Shown here: positions 1 through 8,452 of the stretch, piece by piece | Position numbering within the stretch: position 1 is the first letter of the stretch | How the letters are laid out: every line of letters starts with the position of its first letter | Assembly (NCBI GenBank): GCA_002369195.1 | Contig: DFEW01000028.1 | Span: 1 to 64,000 of the forward strand | Origin: Christensenella sp. UBA3792 | GTDB taxonomy: Bacteria > Bacillota > Clostridia > Christensenellales > CAG-138 | Direction: 5' to 3' | DNA: 64,000 nt | Position numbers and translations under genes: made by a program | Notes under the pieces: generated by a model | Told to the model about the DNA's origin: nothing | The model's input: the letters and a program-made list of their open reading frames with translations, nothing else | Databases searched by the model: none

Positions 1-61
1 TTCCTGCTACCGAGTCCGTAGTGGTCTTTCACCACCAAGTTGTCGCCCATGCCGGGCGCAC
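1..61 (-). mobile_element. 5' end of a group II (probably IIC) intron, truncated by window edge
   Basis: Read on the minus strand from base 61, the sequence opens GTGCGCCCGGCATGGGC and continues with GGTGGTGAAAGACCAC. This matches the 5' consensus of bacterial group II introns (GUGYG start, GCCCGGCAUGGG, then a purine loop between complementary arms) and closely resembles the start of the Oceanobacillus iheyensis IIC ribozyme as I remember it. The intron starts 8 bases after the T-run of the intrinsic terminator of the tRNA operon, and class IIC introns are known to insert behind such terminators. The rest of the ribozyme and any maturase gene lie outside the window. Class assignment is inference from position and 5' sequence. 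Confidence 0.72.
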
Positions 62-68
62 CAGAATG

Positions 69-96
69 AAAAAAGCGGTCCGTCGACCGCTTTTTT
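69..96 (-). terminator. Intrinsic terminator of the Arg-His-Gln-Lys tRNA operon
   Basis: A perfect 12-bp stem, AAAAAAGCGGTC with GACCGCTTTTTT around a CGTC loop, follows the encoded CCA of tRNA-Lys directly and ends in six T on the minus strand. It is also the apparent target site of the intron at 1-61. Confidence 0.9.
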
Positions 97-171
97 GGTG
101 ACCCATCGGGAATTCGAATCCCGGACACCTTGATTAAAAGTCAAGTGCTCTACCGACTGAGCTAACGGGTC
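96..171 (-). tRNA. tRNA-Lys (anticodon TTT)
   Basis: The minus strand folds as a 76-base cloverleaf with acceptor GACCCGT/ATGGGTC, loop CTTTTAA, T-loop TTCGAAT and encoded CCA. It is the last gene of the tRNA operon. Confidence 0.95.
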
Positions 172-172
172 A

Positions 173-247
173 TGGCTGGGGTGGCGCGATTTGAACGCAC
201 GAATGACGGAGTCAAAGTCCGTTGCCTTACCGCTTGGCTACACCCCA
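173..247 (-). tRNA. tRNA-Gln (anticodon TTG)
   Basis: Acceptor TGGGGTG/CACCCCA, anticodon loop centred on TTG, G73 and encoded CCA are all present. It lies one base from tRNA-Lys in the same operon. Confidence 0.95.
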
Positions 248-257
248 GTGATGCTTT

Positions 258-283
258 GAAGCCGGGCCGTACGACCCGGCTTC
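258..283 (-). other. Intercistronic hairpin between tRNA-His and tRNA-Gln
   Basis: A 9-bp perfect stem (GAAGCCGGG/CCCGGCTTC) with an 8-base loop fills the spacer. It has no T-run, so a precursor-processing or stabilising hairpin is more likely than a terminator. Confidence 0.6.
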
Positions 284-290
284 CGAGCAA

Positions 291-368
291 TGGGGTGGAT
301 AGTGGGACTCGAACCCACGACCTCCAGAGCCACAATCTGGCATTCTAGCCAACTGAACTATATCCACC
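291..368 (-). tRNA. tRNA-His (anticodon GTG)
   Basis: Acceptor GTGGATA/TATCCAC is extended by the His-specific G-1:C73 pair. The anticodon is GTG and CCA is encoded. Confidence 0.95.
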
Positions 369-423
369 ACGTACGCTCAAGATCGGAGCACATCCCCGAT
401 GGGAATCCGCCGGGGATGCGCAA

Positions 424-500
424 TGGCGCGCCTGCAGGGATTCGAACCCGGGACCTACGGCTTAGAAGGCCGTTGCTCTATCCTGCTGAGCTACAGACGC
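424..500 (-). tRNA. tRNA-Arg (anticodon TCT)
   Basis: A 77-base cloverleaf with acceptor GCGTCTG/CAGGCGC, loop CTTCTAA, G73 and encoded CCA. It is the first gene of the operon. Confidence 0.95.
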
Positions 501-519
501 ATCGCAGTTCCGAATTCAT

Positions 520-548
520 ATTTTAGCAGATGAATTCGAATCTGTCAA
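520..548 (-). promoter_or_regulatory. Sigma-A promoter of the four-tRNA operon
   Basis: On the minus strand TTGACA and TAAAAT are separated by 17 bases, about 20 bases upstream of tRNA-Arg. Confidence 0.85.
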
Positions 549-563
549 TGTTTTTTCAGCAAT

Positions 564-1064
564 TCATTTGCCGCAGCATTTTTTATATTTCTTGCCGCTG
601 CCGCAGGGGCACGGATCGTTTCTGCCGACCGTCGGCGGTGCCACGTAAATCTTCTCCGCGCGGTACCGTTTGGTCAGTTCCTTGCGCTGCTCCGCGGTAC
701 GCACGTTCTCCCATTCGGGTAGATCAAAGAGCCAGTCCGCCTTTGCGTTGTGCATGTTGATGTACAGACGGTCGAAATCGAAATCCAGCGCGATCTCGCT
801 GTCCTCGGTCAGCGATTCCAGATCGAGCTCGCCGTTTTTGAAGCTCGTGTTTGCGCCGTCCAAAAAGCCGGTAAACGTGACCGGATCCATATCGAATTGC
901 TGCGCAACCTCGGAAAGCTTTCCGGAAAAGACGGTCTCGTGGTTGGCGAGAATCTTCTTGTAGTTCTGCTTCTCCGCCTCGAAATAGGTGTTCCAAAATG
1001 CGTCGTATGCTTCGCGCGTCTGCTGCGACTGCGCGACCTGCTGCCAAGTTTCGTATAAGCTCAT
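564..1064 (-). CDS. SEC-C metal-binding domain protein
   Basis: This 166-residue protein ends in a clear SEC-C zinc motif, [20 protein letters not shown], the same module found at the C-terminus of SecA, where it binds zinc and helps SecB or ribosome contact. The region before it is acidic, probably mostly helical, and I do not recognise it. The start was set at MSLYETW because AAAGGAG lies 8 bases upstream; a longer frame begins inside rimI and lacks such a site. It follows rimI by about 15 bases and is probably the last gene of the queA operon. Function is unknown beyond metal binding; the domain call is firm. Confidence 0.85.
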   Translation of the reverse strand: MSLYETWQQVAQSQQTREAYDAFWNTYFEAEKQNYKKILANHETVFSGKLSEVAQQFDMDPVTFTGFLDGANTSFKNGELDLESLTEDSEIALDFDFDRLYINMHNAKADWLFDLPEWENVRTAEQRKELTKRYRAEKIYVAPPTVGRNDPCPCGSGKKYKKCCGK

Positions 1065-1078
1065 CCCTCTGTCTCCTT

Positions 1079-1582
1079 TCAAAGCGGCTTTGATTGTAAC
1101 AAATAATGTTCCTTTAGGCAAGCATTATTTTGTATGGTCTCGATGATTTTTCGATTCCACAGGAGCAATGCCCCCTCTCCCGTGTCCGTATAGTACTTTC
1201 TGCGGAAGCCCTGCTGAATGAAATCGAACTGCGCGTACATGTTCTGCGCAACGGTGTTCGTCTCGCGCACTTCGAGCGTCATCATTTCCGCACCGAACGA
1301 CACCGCATGCTCCATCGCCGCAAGCAGAAGCTGCTTGCCGTATCCGTTTCCGCGGTGATCCGGATGGATCGCAATGTTCGTGATATGCGCTTCCTCGAAC
1401 AGCACCCACATGCCGCAGTAGCCGATCACGCCCTCGTCCGTCTCCGCAACGACATAGTGCGCGACACGGTTTTTGAGCTCTCCGGCAAGCGAATGCTTCG
1501 ACCACGGCGTGCGGAAGGACAGCGTTTCGATCTGATAGACCGCGTCAAGGTCGGTCTTTGTCATGGGACGGACGGTGATCAT
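1079..1582 (-). CDS. rimI: Ribosomal protein S18 alanine N-acetyltransferase
   Basis: A GNAT enzyme of about 167 residues expected to acetylate the N-terminal Ala of ribosomal protein S18 with acetyl-CoA. The acetyl-CoA loop reads [14 protein letters not shown], followed by the family-typical [21 protein letters not shown], in which the N-x-x-A-x-x-x-Y pattern is usual for RimI. The ATG at 1582 overlaps the tsaB stop by four bases (ATGA); a GTG three codons earlier is possible. The tsaE-tsaB-rimI order is common in Firmicutes and supports the assignment over a generic GNAT. Confidence 0.9.
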   Translation of the reverse strand: MITVRPMTKTDLDAVYQIETLSFRTPWSKHSLAGELKNRVAHYVVAETDEGVIGYCGMWVLFEEAHITNIAIHPDHRGNGYGKQLLLAAMEHAVSFGAEMMTLEVRETNTVAQNMYAQFDFIQQGFRRKYYTDTGEGALLLWNRKIIETIQNNACLKEHYLLQSKPL

Positions 1583-2166
1583 GCGTTCCACATCCGTTCC
1601 GCCTGCGAAAGCTTCAGATACATCGGCGCGATCTCCCTTTCACCCTCGCGCCGCGCGGCAAGTTTCGCCACATCCGCCGCAGAGGGCATTTTCCGGTCGT
1701 TTGTTCCGGTACCGACCATTCGGCATGGCCTTGGCAGATTCGCCGTAAAATCGGCAATCACGCACGCACAGGGCGCAACGAGCGTCTCCCCTTTCCGGTA
1801 CAGAGCGCCGTAGCCGTTGCCGTTTCGCGCATCGATCAGCGCGCAAACCGTTTCATTCGCATACGGGTTTGCAAGGGTTTCAAGCGCATCGACTGCGATC
1901 ACCGGCTTATTGTGCGCGGCGCCGAGCGCGTTCGCCATGCACACGCCGATGCGCACGCCGGTAAACGACCCGGGACCCGCATCCGCCGCAAACGCGTCCA
2001 TATCGGCCGTGCAAAGTCCGTGCGCCGCAAGCAGTGATTCCGCCGCAGGCAGCACCGATTCGGCATGCCGCCGGTTCGTATCGATCACGCTCTCAAATAC
2101 TGCACCGTCGAGATACAGCGCGACGGAAGCGACCGTATCCGTGGTTTCAAATGCAAGAATCTTCAT
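1579..2166 (-). CDS. tsaB: tRNA t6A37 threonylcarbamoyltransferase complex subunit TsaB
   Basis: A 195-residue ASKHA-fold protein starting MKILAFETT, with the family segment AADAGPGSFTGVRIG. TsaB is the catalytically silent partner that dimerises with TsaD and, with TsaE, makes N6-threonylcarbamoyladenosine at position 37 of ANN-decoding tRNAs in the cytoplasm. The ATG at 2166 has GGAGGA just upstream, inside the end of tsaE, giving a 20-bp overlap; a longer reading from 2220 would be out of family. TsaD itself is not in this window. Confidence 0.93.
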   Translation of the reverse strand: MKILAFETTDTVASVALYLDGAVFESVIDTNRRHAESVLPAAESLLAAHGLCTADMDAFAADAGPGSFTGVRIGVCMANALGAAHNKPVIAVDALETLANPYANETVCALIDARNGNGYGALYRKGETLVAPCACVIADFTANLPRPCRMVGTGTNDRKMPSAADVAKLAARREGEREIAPMYLKLSQAERMWNA

Positions 2167-2604
2167 TGAACAGTTCCTCCATGCGTTCGCCGCGCGGCTC
2201 CAGCGTGACCGTGCGCGCATCCATACCGGAGCCGACGATCGTCACGTCCAGACGGTCCTTCGGAAGCGCGGTTTCGACAAGGTTTGCCCACTCCATCAGA
2301 ATCAGGCCGTGCTCTCCAAGATAGTCCGAAAAGCCGATCGCATACAGCTCGTCTGCGTCAGAAAGTCGGTATGCGTCGAAGTGATACAGCTTCGGTTCGG
2401 TCGGGTACTCGCAGACGATCGTGAACGTCGGGCTTGAAACATGCGCGATGCCGAACGCCTGTGCGACGCCGCGTGCAAACACCGTTTTCCCGGCGCCGAG
2501 GTCGCCGTACAGCGCAATAAACCCGTGCCGGTCGAGCTTGCCTGCGACGCGCGTTCCGAGCGCGAGCATTTCGTCCTCGGTCATAATCTTGCGCCGGATC
2601 GTCA

Positions 2605-2605
<1 letters not shown>
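2147..2605 (-). CDS. tsaE: tRNA t6A37 biosynthesis ATPase TsaE
   Basis: A 152-residue P-loop ATPase with Walker A GDLGAGKT at residues 34-41 and the family motifs VSSPTFTIV and LYHFDAYRL. It drives turnover of the TsaB-TsaD complex. The start codon overlaps the tgt stop by one base (TGATG) and the gene end overlaps tsaB, so the proteins are probably translationally coupled. Length and motif order match the family. Confidence 0.94.
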
Positions 2606-3729
<1,124 letters not shown>

Positions 3730-4755
3730 TTATTCAATGAACATGGCGTCGCCGAACGAGAAGAAGCGATAGCGCGCTTCGACCGCATGGCGATAGACCG
3801 CAAGCATCTCCTCGCGCGAACAGAGCGCGGAAACGAGCATCAAAAGCGTCGATTCGGGCAGATGGAAGTTCGTGATCAGCGCATCGACTGCCTTGAACCG
3901 ATAGCCGGGTGTGATAAAGATGTTCGTCTCGCCGATGCCTGAATGTACGACGCCGGCTTCATCCGTCACGCTTTCGAGCGTGCGCGTCGTAGTTGTGCCG
4001 ACGCAAACAATCCGTCCGCCGTTCTTCCGCACGCGGTTGATCGTCTCCGCCGCTTCTTCCGTTACCTCGTAATGCTCGCTGTGCATATGATGGTCCTCGA
4101 CGTTTTCGACCGAGACCGGGCGGAACGTGCCGAGCCCGACATGCAGCAGCACATCGACAATCGGAATCCCCTTATCGCGGATCGCATCCAGCAGTTCCGG
4201 CGTAAAGTGCAAACCCGCTGTCGGCGCAGCCGCGGAGCCGAGCGTTTGCGCATAGACCGTTTGATACCGTTCCTTATCCGAAAGCCGTTCGGTGATGTAC
4301 GGTGGCAGCGGCATCTGTCCCGCGCGGTCGAGCACTTCTTCGAAGATCCCTTCGTACAACAGGCGAACGCGCTTTCCGCCGTCAAGCGCGAGATCGCCGC
4401 GCACCTCGACCGAAAGCTCGTCATTGACACGATAAATTAGCCCCTGCTTTGCGCGCTTTGCGGGCTTGCAAAGGCATTCCCACTCGTCGCCCTCGATCCG
4501 CCGCAGCAGCAAAAACTCCATCGAGCCGCCCGTCTCTTCGCGCGTACCGATGATGCGCGCCGGAATGACGCGCGTATTGTTGCGAACCAGCACGTCGGTC
4601 GGGCGCAGGTGGTTCAGAAGATCGGTGAACACGCCGTCCTCGATTTGCTTTGTATCTCGATGGTATGTCAAAAGGCGCGACGCGCTGCGCACGCTTGCCG
4701 GTGTCTGCGCAATCAGCTCCTTCGGAAGATCATAGTAAAAATCGCTTGTTTTCAA
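3730..4755 (-). CDS. queA: S-adenosylmethionine:tRNA ribosyltransferase-isomerase
   Basis: A 341-residue enzyme that transfers and rearranges the ribosyl part of SAM onto preQ1 in tRNA to give epoxyqueuosine. Family segments include the N-terminal FYYDLPKELIAQTP, LVRNNTRVIPARI, PTAGLHFTPELLD and the C-terminal FITPGYRFKAVDALITNFHLPESTL. It is the first gene of the operon, behind a promoter 30-60 bases upstream. The leader is too short to hold a preQ1 riboswitch. Length is normal for QueA. Confidence 0.96.
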   Translation of the reverse strand: MKTSDFYYDLPKELIAQTPASVRSASRLLTYHRDTKQIEDGVFTDLLNHLRPTDVLVRNNTRVIPARIIGTREETGGSMEFLLLRRIEGDEWECLCKPAKRAKQGLIYRVNDELSVEVRGDLALDGGKRVRLLYEGIFEEVLDRAGQMPLPPYITERLSDKERYQTVYAQTLGSAAAPTAGLHFTPELLDAIRDKGIPIVDVLLHVGLGTFRPVSVENVEDHHMHSEHYEVTEEAAETINRVRKNGGRIVCVGTTTTRTLESVTDEAGVVHSGIGETNIFITPGYRFKAVDALITNFHLPESTLLMLVSALCSREEMLAVYRHAVEARYRFFSFGDAMFIE

Positions 4756-4784
4756 TCTTGTGCCTCTCCGTCCAAAATCAATTC

Positions 4785-4813
4785 ATTATACATAGAGCAC
4801 CGAAAGAAATCAA
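4785..4813 (-). promoter_or_regulatory. Sigma-A promoter of the queA operon
   Basis: On the minus strand TTGATT and TATAAT are spaced by 17 bases, with the -10 about 30 bases from the queA ATG. Confidence 0.8.
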
Positions 4814-4864
4814 GCGGAATCTGCGCGATTGTGTGCATTTGGAACTCGTGTTCGGAAAAAGGCA

Positions 4865-4893
4865 TTGACATTCGCTTTTTGATTTGTTATAAT
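4865..4893 (+). promoter_or_regulatory. Consensus promoter of the two Ser tRNAs
   Basis: A perfect TTGACA and a perfect TATAAT are separated by 17 bases, 13 bases upstream of the first tRNA. Confidence 0.92.
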
Positions 4894-4906
4894 GCGCATT
4901 GCGCGA

Positions 4907-4994
4907 GGAGATGTGTCCGAGTGGCTTAAGGAGGCGGTCTTGAAAACCGTTGACGTGAAAGCGTCCGTGGGTTCAAATCCTACCATCTCCGCCA
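4907..4994 (+). tRNA. tRNA-Ser (anticodon TGA)
   Basis: An 88-base class II tRNA with acceptor GGAGATG/CATCTCC, loop CTTGAAA, a long variable arm, G73 and encoded CCA. Confidence 0.95.
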
Positions 4995-5011
4995 TTTTCT
5001 CGAAATCGCAC

Positions 5012-5104
5012 GCGGAAATACCCAAGTGGCTATAAGGGGCTCCCCTGCTAAGGGAGTAGACCGGGGTGACCGGTGCGTGGGTTCAAATCCCACTTTCCGC
5101 GCCA
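5012..5104 (+). tRNA. tRNA-Ser (anticodon GCT)
   Basis: A 93-base class II tRNA with acceptor GCGGAAA/TTTCCGC, loop CTGCTAA, a long variable arm, G73 and encoded CCA. Confidence 0.95.
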
Positions 5105-5106
5105 CG

Positions 5107-5142
5107 TCGTCGCAAGTCTCACAGGCTTGCGACGATTTTTTT
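5107..5142 (+). terminator. Intrinsic terminator of the Ser tRNA operon
   Basis: A 10-bp stem, TCGTCGCAAG with CTTGCGACGA, is followed by seven T, three bases behind the tRNA CCA. Confidence 0.93.
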
Positions 5143-5192
5143 GCTTCACAAAAAACGCATCGCGGCGCATAAGTTCAACTTGCTCCTCCTCT

Positions 5193-5273
5193 CCGCAAAA
5201 GGTCACGCTCGGATTTTCTGCTCACTTGTAAACGCGCTCGCGACGAAAATCTCTCTCTACCAACCTTTTGCGG
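5193..5273. repeat. Noncoding fold-back with nested inverted repeats
   Basis: An 11-bp perfect inverted repeat (CCGCAAAAGGT at 5193-5203, ACCTTTTGCGG at 5263-5273) encloses a second one (GATTTTC at 5212-5218, GAAAATC at 5245-5251). It sits between two terminators and no credible frame covers it. It could be a MITE-like remnant or a structured RNA; nothing here decides. Confidence 0.55.
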
Positions 5274-5300
5274 GCAGTTCGTTATCAACACTCGTACCGC

Positions 5301-5329
5301 AAAAAGTCCCGATTGGATCGGGACTTTTT
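5301..5329 (-). terminator. Terminator of the sigma/anti-sigma operon
   Basis: A 13-bp perfect stem (AAAAAGTCCCGAT/ATCGGGACTTTTT) with a 3-base loop, flanked by A and T runs, lies 11 bases behind the anti-sigma gene. It could work in both directions. Confidence 0.9.
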
Positions 5330-5339
5330 CATTTTCCGT

Positions 5340-6887
5340 TTAATAGCGGAACAGCGCCTGGTATTCGTCAATCGTGTTAGCGGCTTCTCGGATCACATCC
5401 GAAAGCTTCAGCGCGATCTCCGTTCTGTTCCCCTGCCACTCCACCGTCAGCGTAAATGTATCGGTAAGATCGGCGGGCGAGTACCCGACCATACAATATG
5501 CGAGTTTCTTTTTATCTGCTCGCACATACGGTGCTTTTGACGACAGCGGATCGATTTCCCCGACATGTACCAATTCTATACCGTTGATCCACACTCTGGG
5601 CGGTTCGACTTCGTTCGAAAATTTCTGTTCCGATTCGAACATGATGCCGATCGTGCTCCACATGGAATGCGTTTGGAACACGAGATCCGTTACGCGAACG
5701 TTGCCCAGCTTCTCATCGAATTGCCAGATCCAGTCCGTCTTGTTGTACTGCGCGGACAACTCCATGCTTTCTTTGCGCCACGCCTCGTATTCCGCTTCGT
5801 CCTGCGGGACCGTCGCCTTGCCTGTTTCCCATTCATAACGGAACATAATCCCCATAAACGAGATCAGCGATTCACGCGGAAGACGTTTCTCCGTATACGG
5901 CAGATACGTGCTGTATACTTCGCCCTCCGGATTCTTTGCATCGACGTTGCCGAGATAATAGAATTCTCCCGTGCGTCCGTCTATAACCGGCCAGATTCCC
6001 TTATCGTATTGATCGTAGATGAGACCTCTCGGATACCGCTGCGGATTCGGATCGCGCAGAATCGTAAAATACAGACAATGCTCTTTTACGGCAACCTCCG
6101 CAAGGATCTCGTTCTTCACCTGATACCCGATCTGCGTCCCTTGATCCGGGATATTTTCGACGATTTGCCGGTGCTCCTGCAACGCATCGACTATTCCATG
6201 CTGCAAGGTCCGATACGCTTGCTCCGTGAACGTATAGTGCAGCGTAAACGGTTCATCATTCATTTTTCCCGTGAATATAAATTCCGCTCCCGGCCAAATC
6301 GGATTGCGGTCGACCCGGAAAAAGGCCTCTCCGCAATAGTGATCCTCCGCGTAAATCATTTGATTCGCTTCATATGCGAAGATGATCGGTTCTTTGTTGA
6401 TCGATACCGCGAGATCCGTCACGCGGCACGGGTTTTCCTGTTCGGTCCGGTAAAACAGTTCCGCAGCGAACCCTTCGCTTCCGACGTAGCCGATTTGTGC
6501 AAGCTGCACAGTGCCGTCCTGTACACGGCAGAAAACGTCCTCTTTGGTTTGCATCACATCGTCGAACAGGATCAGCTGATTCGGCTGCCATCCGGACTGC
6601 GTCTCAGGGTCCAGCGGCTGCGTCACGGTTTCGATCGCCCCCTCCAATTCCGCATCGGTATTCTCCTTGAACGCCTGATTTCGAAGCATCGAAGATGCAA
6701 CGGCGACCGAACCGATCATCAGAAGCGCGGCGGCAACCAGCGCGATGATCAAACGCTTCGGCAGTCGGATCGTCCTTTCGTGATGCTGCGGCAGAGCATC
6801 GATGCGCGTGCGAACCTTTTCTTTGACGGACGCGCCGTTCAGCAAAGCGCATTCCAATGCGCTGTGGTAATATTTGGATTCATTCAT
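5340..6887 (-). CDS. Membrane-anchored anti-sigma-factor-like protein
   Basis: A 515-residue protein with a short cytoplasmic N-terminus of about 45 residues, one membrane segment (near 46-69, IIALVAAALLMIGSVAVA) and a large extracytoplasmic C-terminal part, in the manner of DUF4179 or RsgI-like anti-sigma factors. The start MNESKYY was chosen because GGAGG lies 8 bases upstream; it overlaps the sigma gene end by 8 bases. The overlap with an ECF sigma gene suggests that the N-terminus holds the sigma factor at the membrane. The outer domain is beta-rich, binds an unknown signal and has no recognised enzymatic motif. The family call is inference from architecture and context. Confidence 0.7.
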   Translation of the reverse strand: MNESKYYHSALECALLNGASVKEKVRTRIDALPQHHERTIRLPKRLIIALVAAALLMIGSVAVASSMLRNQAFKENTDAELEGAIETVTQPLDPETQSGWQPNQLILFDDVMQTKEDVFCRVQDGTVQLAQIGYVGSEGFAAELFYRTEQENPCRVTDLAVSINKEPIIFAYEANQMIYAEDHYCGEAFFRVDRNPIWPGAEFIFTGKMNDEPFTLHYTFTEQAYRTLQHGIVDALQEHRQIVENIPDQGTQIGYQVKNEILAEVAVKEHCLYFTILRDPNPQRYPRGLIYDQYDKGIWPVIDGRTGEFYYLGNVDAKNPEGEVYSTYLPYTEKRLPRESLISFMGIMFRYEWETGKATVPQDEAEYEAWRKESMELSAQYNKTDWIWQFDEKLGNVRVTDLVFQTHSMWSTIGIMFESEQKFSNEVEPPRVWINGIELVHVGEIDPLSSKAPYVRADKKKLAYCMVGYSPADLTDTFTLTVEWQGNRTEIALKLSDVIREAANTIDEYQALFRY

Positions 6888-7425
6888 TTTCATTTCCTCC
6901 GATTCGACGGTCACGATCATTCATGCCGTCGCAAGCCGTTTTTAATTGTTTACGTGCGCGGAACAGGCGGCTTTTCACCGCTTCCTTTCCGACGCCCAGC
7001 GCCGCGGCGACTTCCGAAACCGACAATTCATAGCCGTAATACAGAACAAACGTCCTGTAAAGTTCTTTCGGAAGCAGCTTTGCCTGTGCAAGAATCTGCT
7101 CGGCAAGCGCACGGTCCATCACGACATCCTCAAACGGCTCCGTTTCCGGAAGCCGTTCCTCATCGGTCATATCAAACAGATGCAGCTTTCGCTGTTCGCG
7201 TTCCCGATAGTTTTTGATGATCTCGCGTTTCAGCATTTTCGTGAGAAAAGACGCCGGTGAAAGAATGTCAAAATGCCCGTACCGTTCGATACGGCGATAG
7301 AAATCGACATATACATTCTGAAGCGCATCCTCCGCATCGGTTGGATCGGACAGATGGATGATCGCATACTTCAGAAGCGGTCGGTAGGTCTTTTCGTATA
7401 CCCGTTCAAAATAGCTGTTGTTCAT
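6880..7425 (-). CDS. ECF-type RNA polymerase sigma factor
   Basis: A 181-residue sigma-70 family protein. Region 2 covers about residues 10-80 (YRPLLKYAIIHLSDPTDAEDALQNVYVDFYRR), and region 4 ends with a helix-turn-helix near 135-165 (LSVSEVAAALGVGKEAVKSRLFRARKQL). No region 3 is present, as expected for ECF sigmas. The start at MNNSYFE follows GAAAGAG at suitable distance. It is coupled to the downstream membrane anti-sigma gene. A palindrome GTAAGTGCTTAC lies about 15 bases before the start codon; whether it matters for autoregulation cannot be told. Target genes are unknown. Confidence 0.9.
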   Translation of the reverse strand: MNNSYFERVYEKTYRPLLKYAIIHLSDPTDAEDALQNVYVDFYRRIERYGHFDILSPASFLTKMLKREIIKNYREREQRKLHLFDMTDEERLPETEPFEDVVMDRALAEQILAQAKLLPKELYRTFVLYYGYELSVSEVAAALGVGKEAVKSRLFRARKQLKTACDGMNDRDRRIGGNENE

Positions 7426-7484
7426 AGCATTCTCTTTCTGTAAGCACTTACACCATTTCAGAGCAAGTCGCAACGCGATCGGTT

Positions 7485-7513
7485 GCAAAAAAGAACACGT
7501 TTTCGTGTTCTTC
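7485..7513 (-). terminator. Terminator behind the polysaccharide deacetylase
   Basis: The stem AAGAACACG/CGTGTTCTT with an AAAA loop and a T-run on the minus strand separates the deacetylase operon from the sigma gene. Confidence 0.85.
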
Positions 7514-7548
7514 TGTATGATAATCGCTATTCGCTTGTTTGGCAAGCG

Positions 7549-8364
7549 TTACATACCGGAGCAGACGCCGTTGTTGTCGATCTTTCGTTCGCCCTGCGGG
7601 AGCAGTTCCGGAACAGTAACGAAGCGATATCCCGCCTTTTGCGCCTGTTCGATCAATTTCGGCAGATACGTTTCGATCTCAAAGCCGTTGTTGTGCGACA
7701 GAATGATGCTCCCGTCTGAAAGCTTGGGCAGAACGGCGTTCAGGATCGTGTCCGCGCTTCGCCCTTCCTTCCAGTCGACGGTGTCGATGTTCCATTGGAT
7801 GATTTCGTAGCCCATGTCGCGCACGGTCGAAACGACGGTATCGTTGTATTCGCCGAAGGGTGCGCGGAACAGGGTGCAGCGCGTGCCGGTCAGCGCTTCG
7901 ATCTGATCGTCGAGCGCGCTGAGTTCCTTTCGAATCTCCTCCGCGGAGATCCGGTTCATGTGCGGATGCGTCAGCGAGTGGTTTCCGATCACATGTCCGC
8001 GCTTTGCAATCTCCTTGACGACTTCCGGATACGCCTTCACCCAGACCCCGCACAAAAAGAAGGTTGCCTTGATGTTGTAGCGGTCGAGCGTGTCGAGAAT
8101 GAATTCCGTTTTGTCCGCGCTCCATGCCGCGTCGATCGTGAGCGCAATCGTCTTTTCCTTCGTCTCTACGCGATACACCGGCACCTGCCGCGCATTGACG
8201 GGAATCGTGTTCAGTTCATAGCAGTCGACGACGGCCATCGTCGGCGCCATGTCCTCCTCTCCCTTGTCGCGGAACAGAAAGTATGCCGCTGCCGCTGCGC
8301 CGATCAGCGCGATACAGACTAAAATCGCAATCCATGTTCTTTTGTTGATAATGATCACTTGCAT
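7549..8364 (-). CDS. Membrane-anchored polysaccharide deacetylase (NodB domain, PdaB-like)
   Basis: A 271-residue protein with an N-terminal membrane anchor (residues 9-31) and a NodB domain from about residue 72. Visible motifs are TIDAAWS (Asp78), HSLTHPH (metal ligands His129 and His133), RAPFGEY (Arg167) and a late ILSHNNG. In typical deacetylases motif 1 is TFDDG; here the second Asp is Ala, as in the PdaB/sporulation subgroup, which has D-x-S-W-G. It probably removes acetyl or N-acetyl groups from cell-wall glycan outside the membrane. The start at MQVIIIN has CGGAGG 9 bases upstream. It follows a GNAT and a RodA gene with a short overlap in frame choice. Confidence 0.85.
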   Translation of the reverse strand: MQVIIINKRTWIAILVCIALIGAAAAAYFLFRDKGEEDMAPTMAVVDCYELNTIPVNARQVPVYRVETKEKTIALTIDAAWSADKTEFILDTLDRYNIKATFFLCGVWVKAYPEVVKEIAKRGHVIGNHSLTHPHMNRISAEEIRKELSALDDQIEALTGTRCTLFRAPFGEYNDTVVSTVRDMGYEIIQWNIDTVDWKEGRSADTILNAVLPKLSDGSIILSHNNGFEIETYLPKLIEQAQKAGYRFVTVPELLPQGERKIDNNGVCSGM

Positions 8365-8452
8365 CCCGAAATCCTCCGAATCTTTGTAAAAGCTATGCGG
8401 CGGTTTCGGCGGATATGCAAAAGGAAAGCGCCGGTCGATCCGACGCTGGATT

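Noticed and set aside
1-50. Short protein frame MGDNLVVKDHYGLGSR on the minus strand
   Set aside because: The sequence matches the conserved 5' ribozyme region of group II introns, and no ribosome site precedes it.
4756-4785. preQ1 riboswitch before queA
   Set aside because: Only about 25-30 leader bases exist and no pseudoknot-like sequence is seen.
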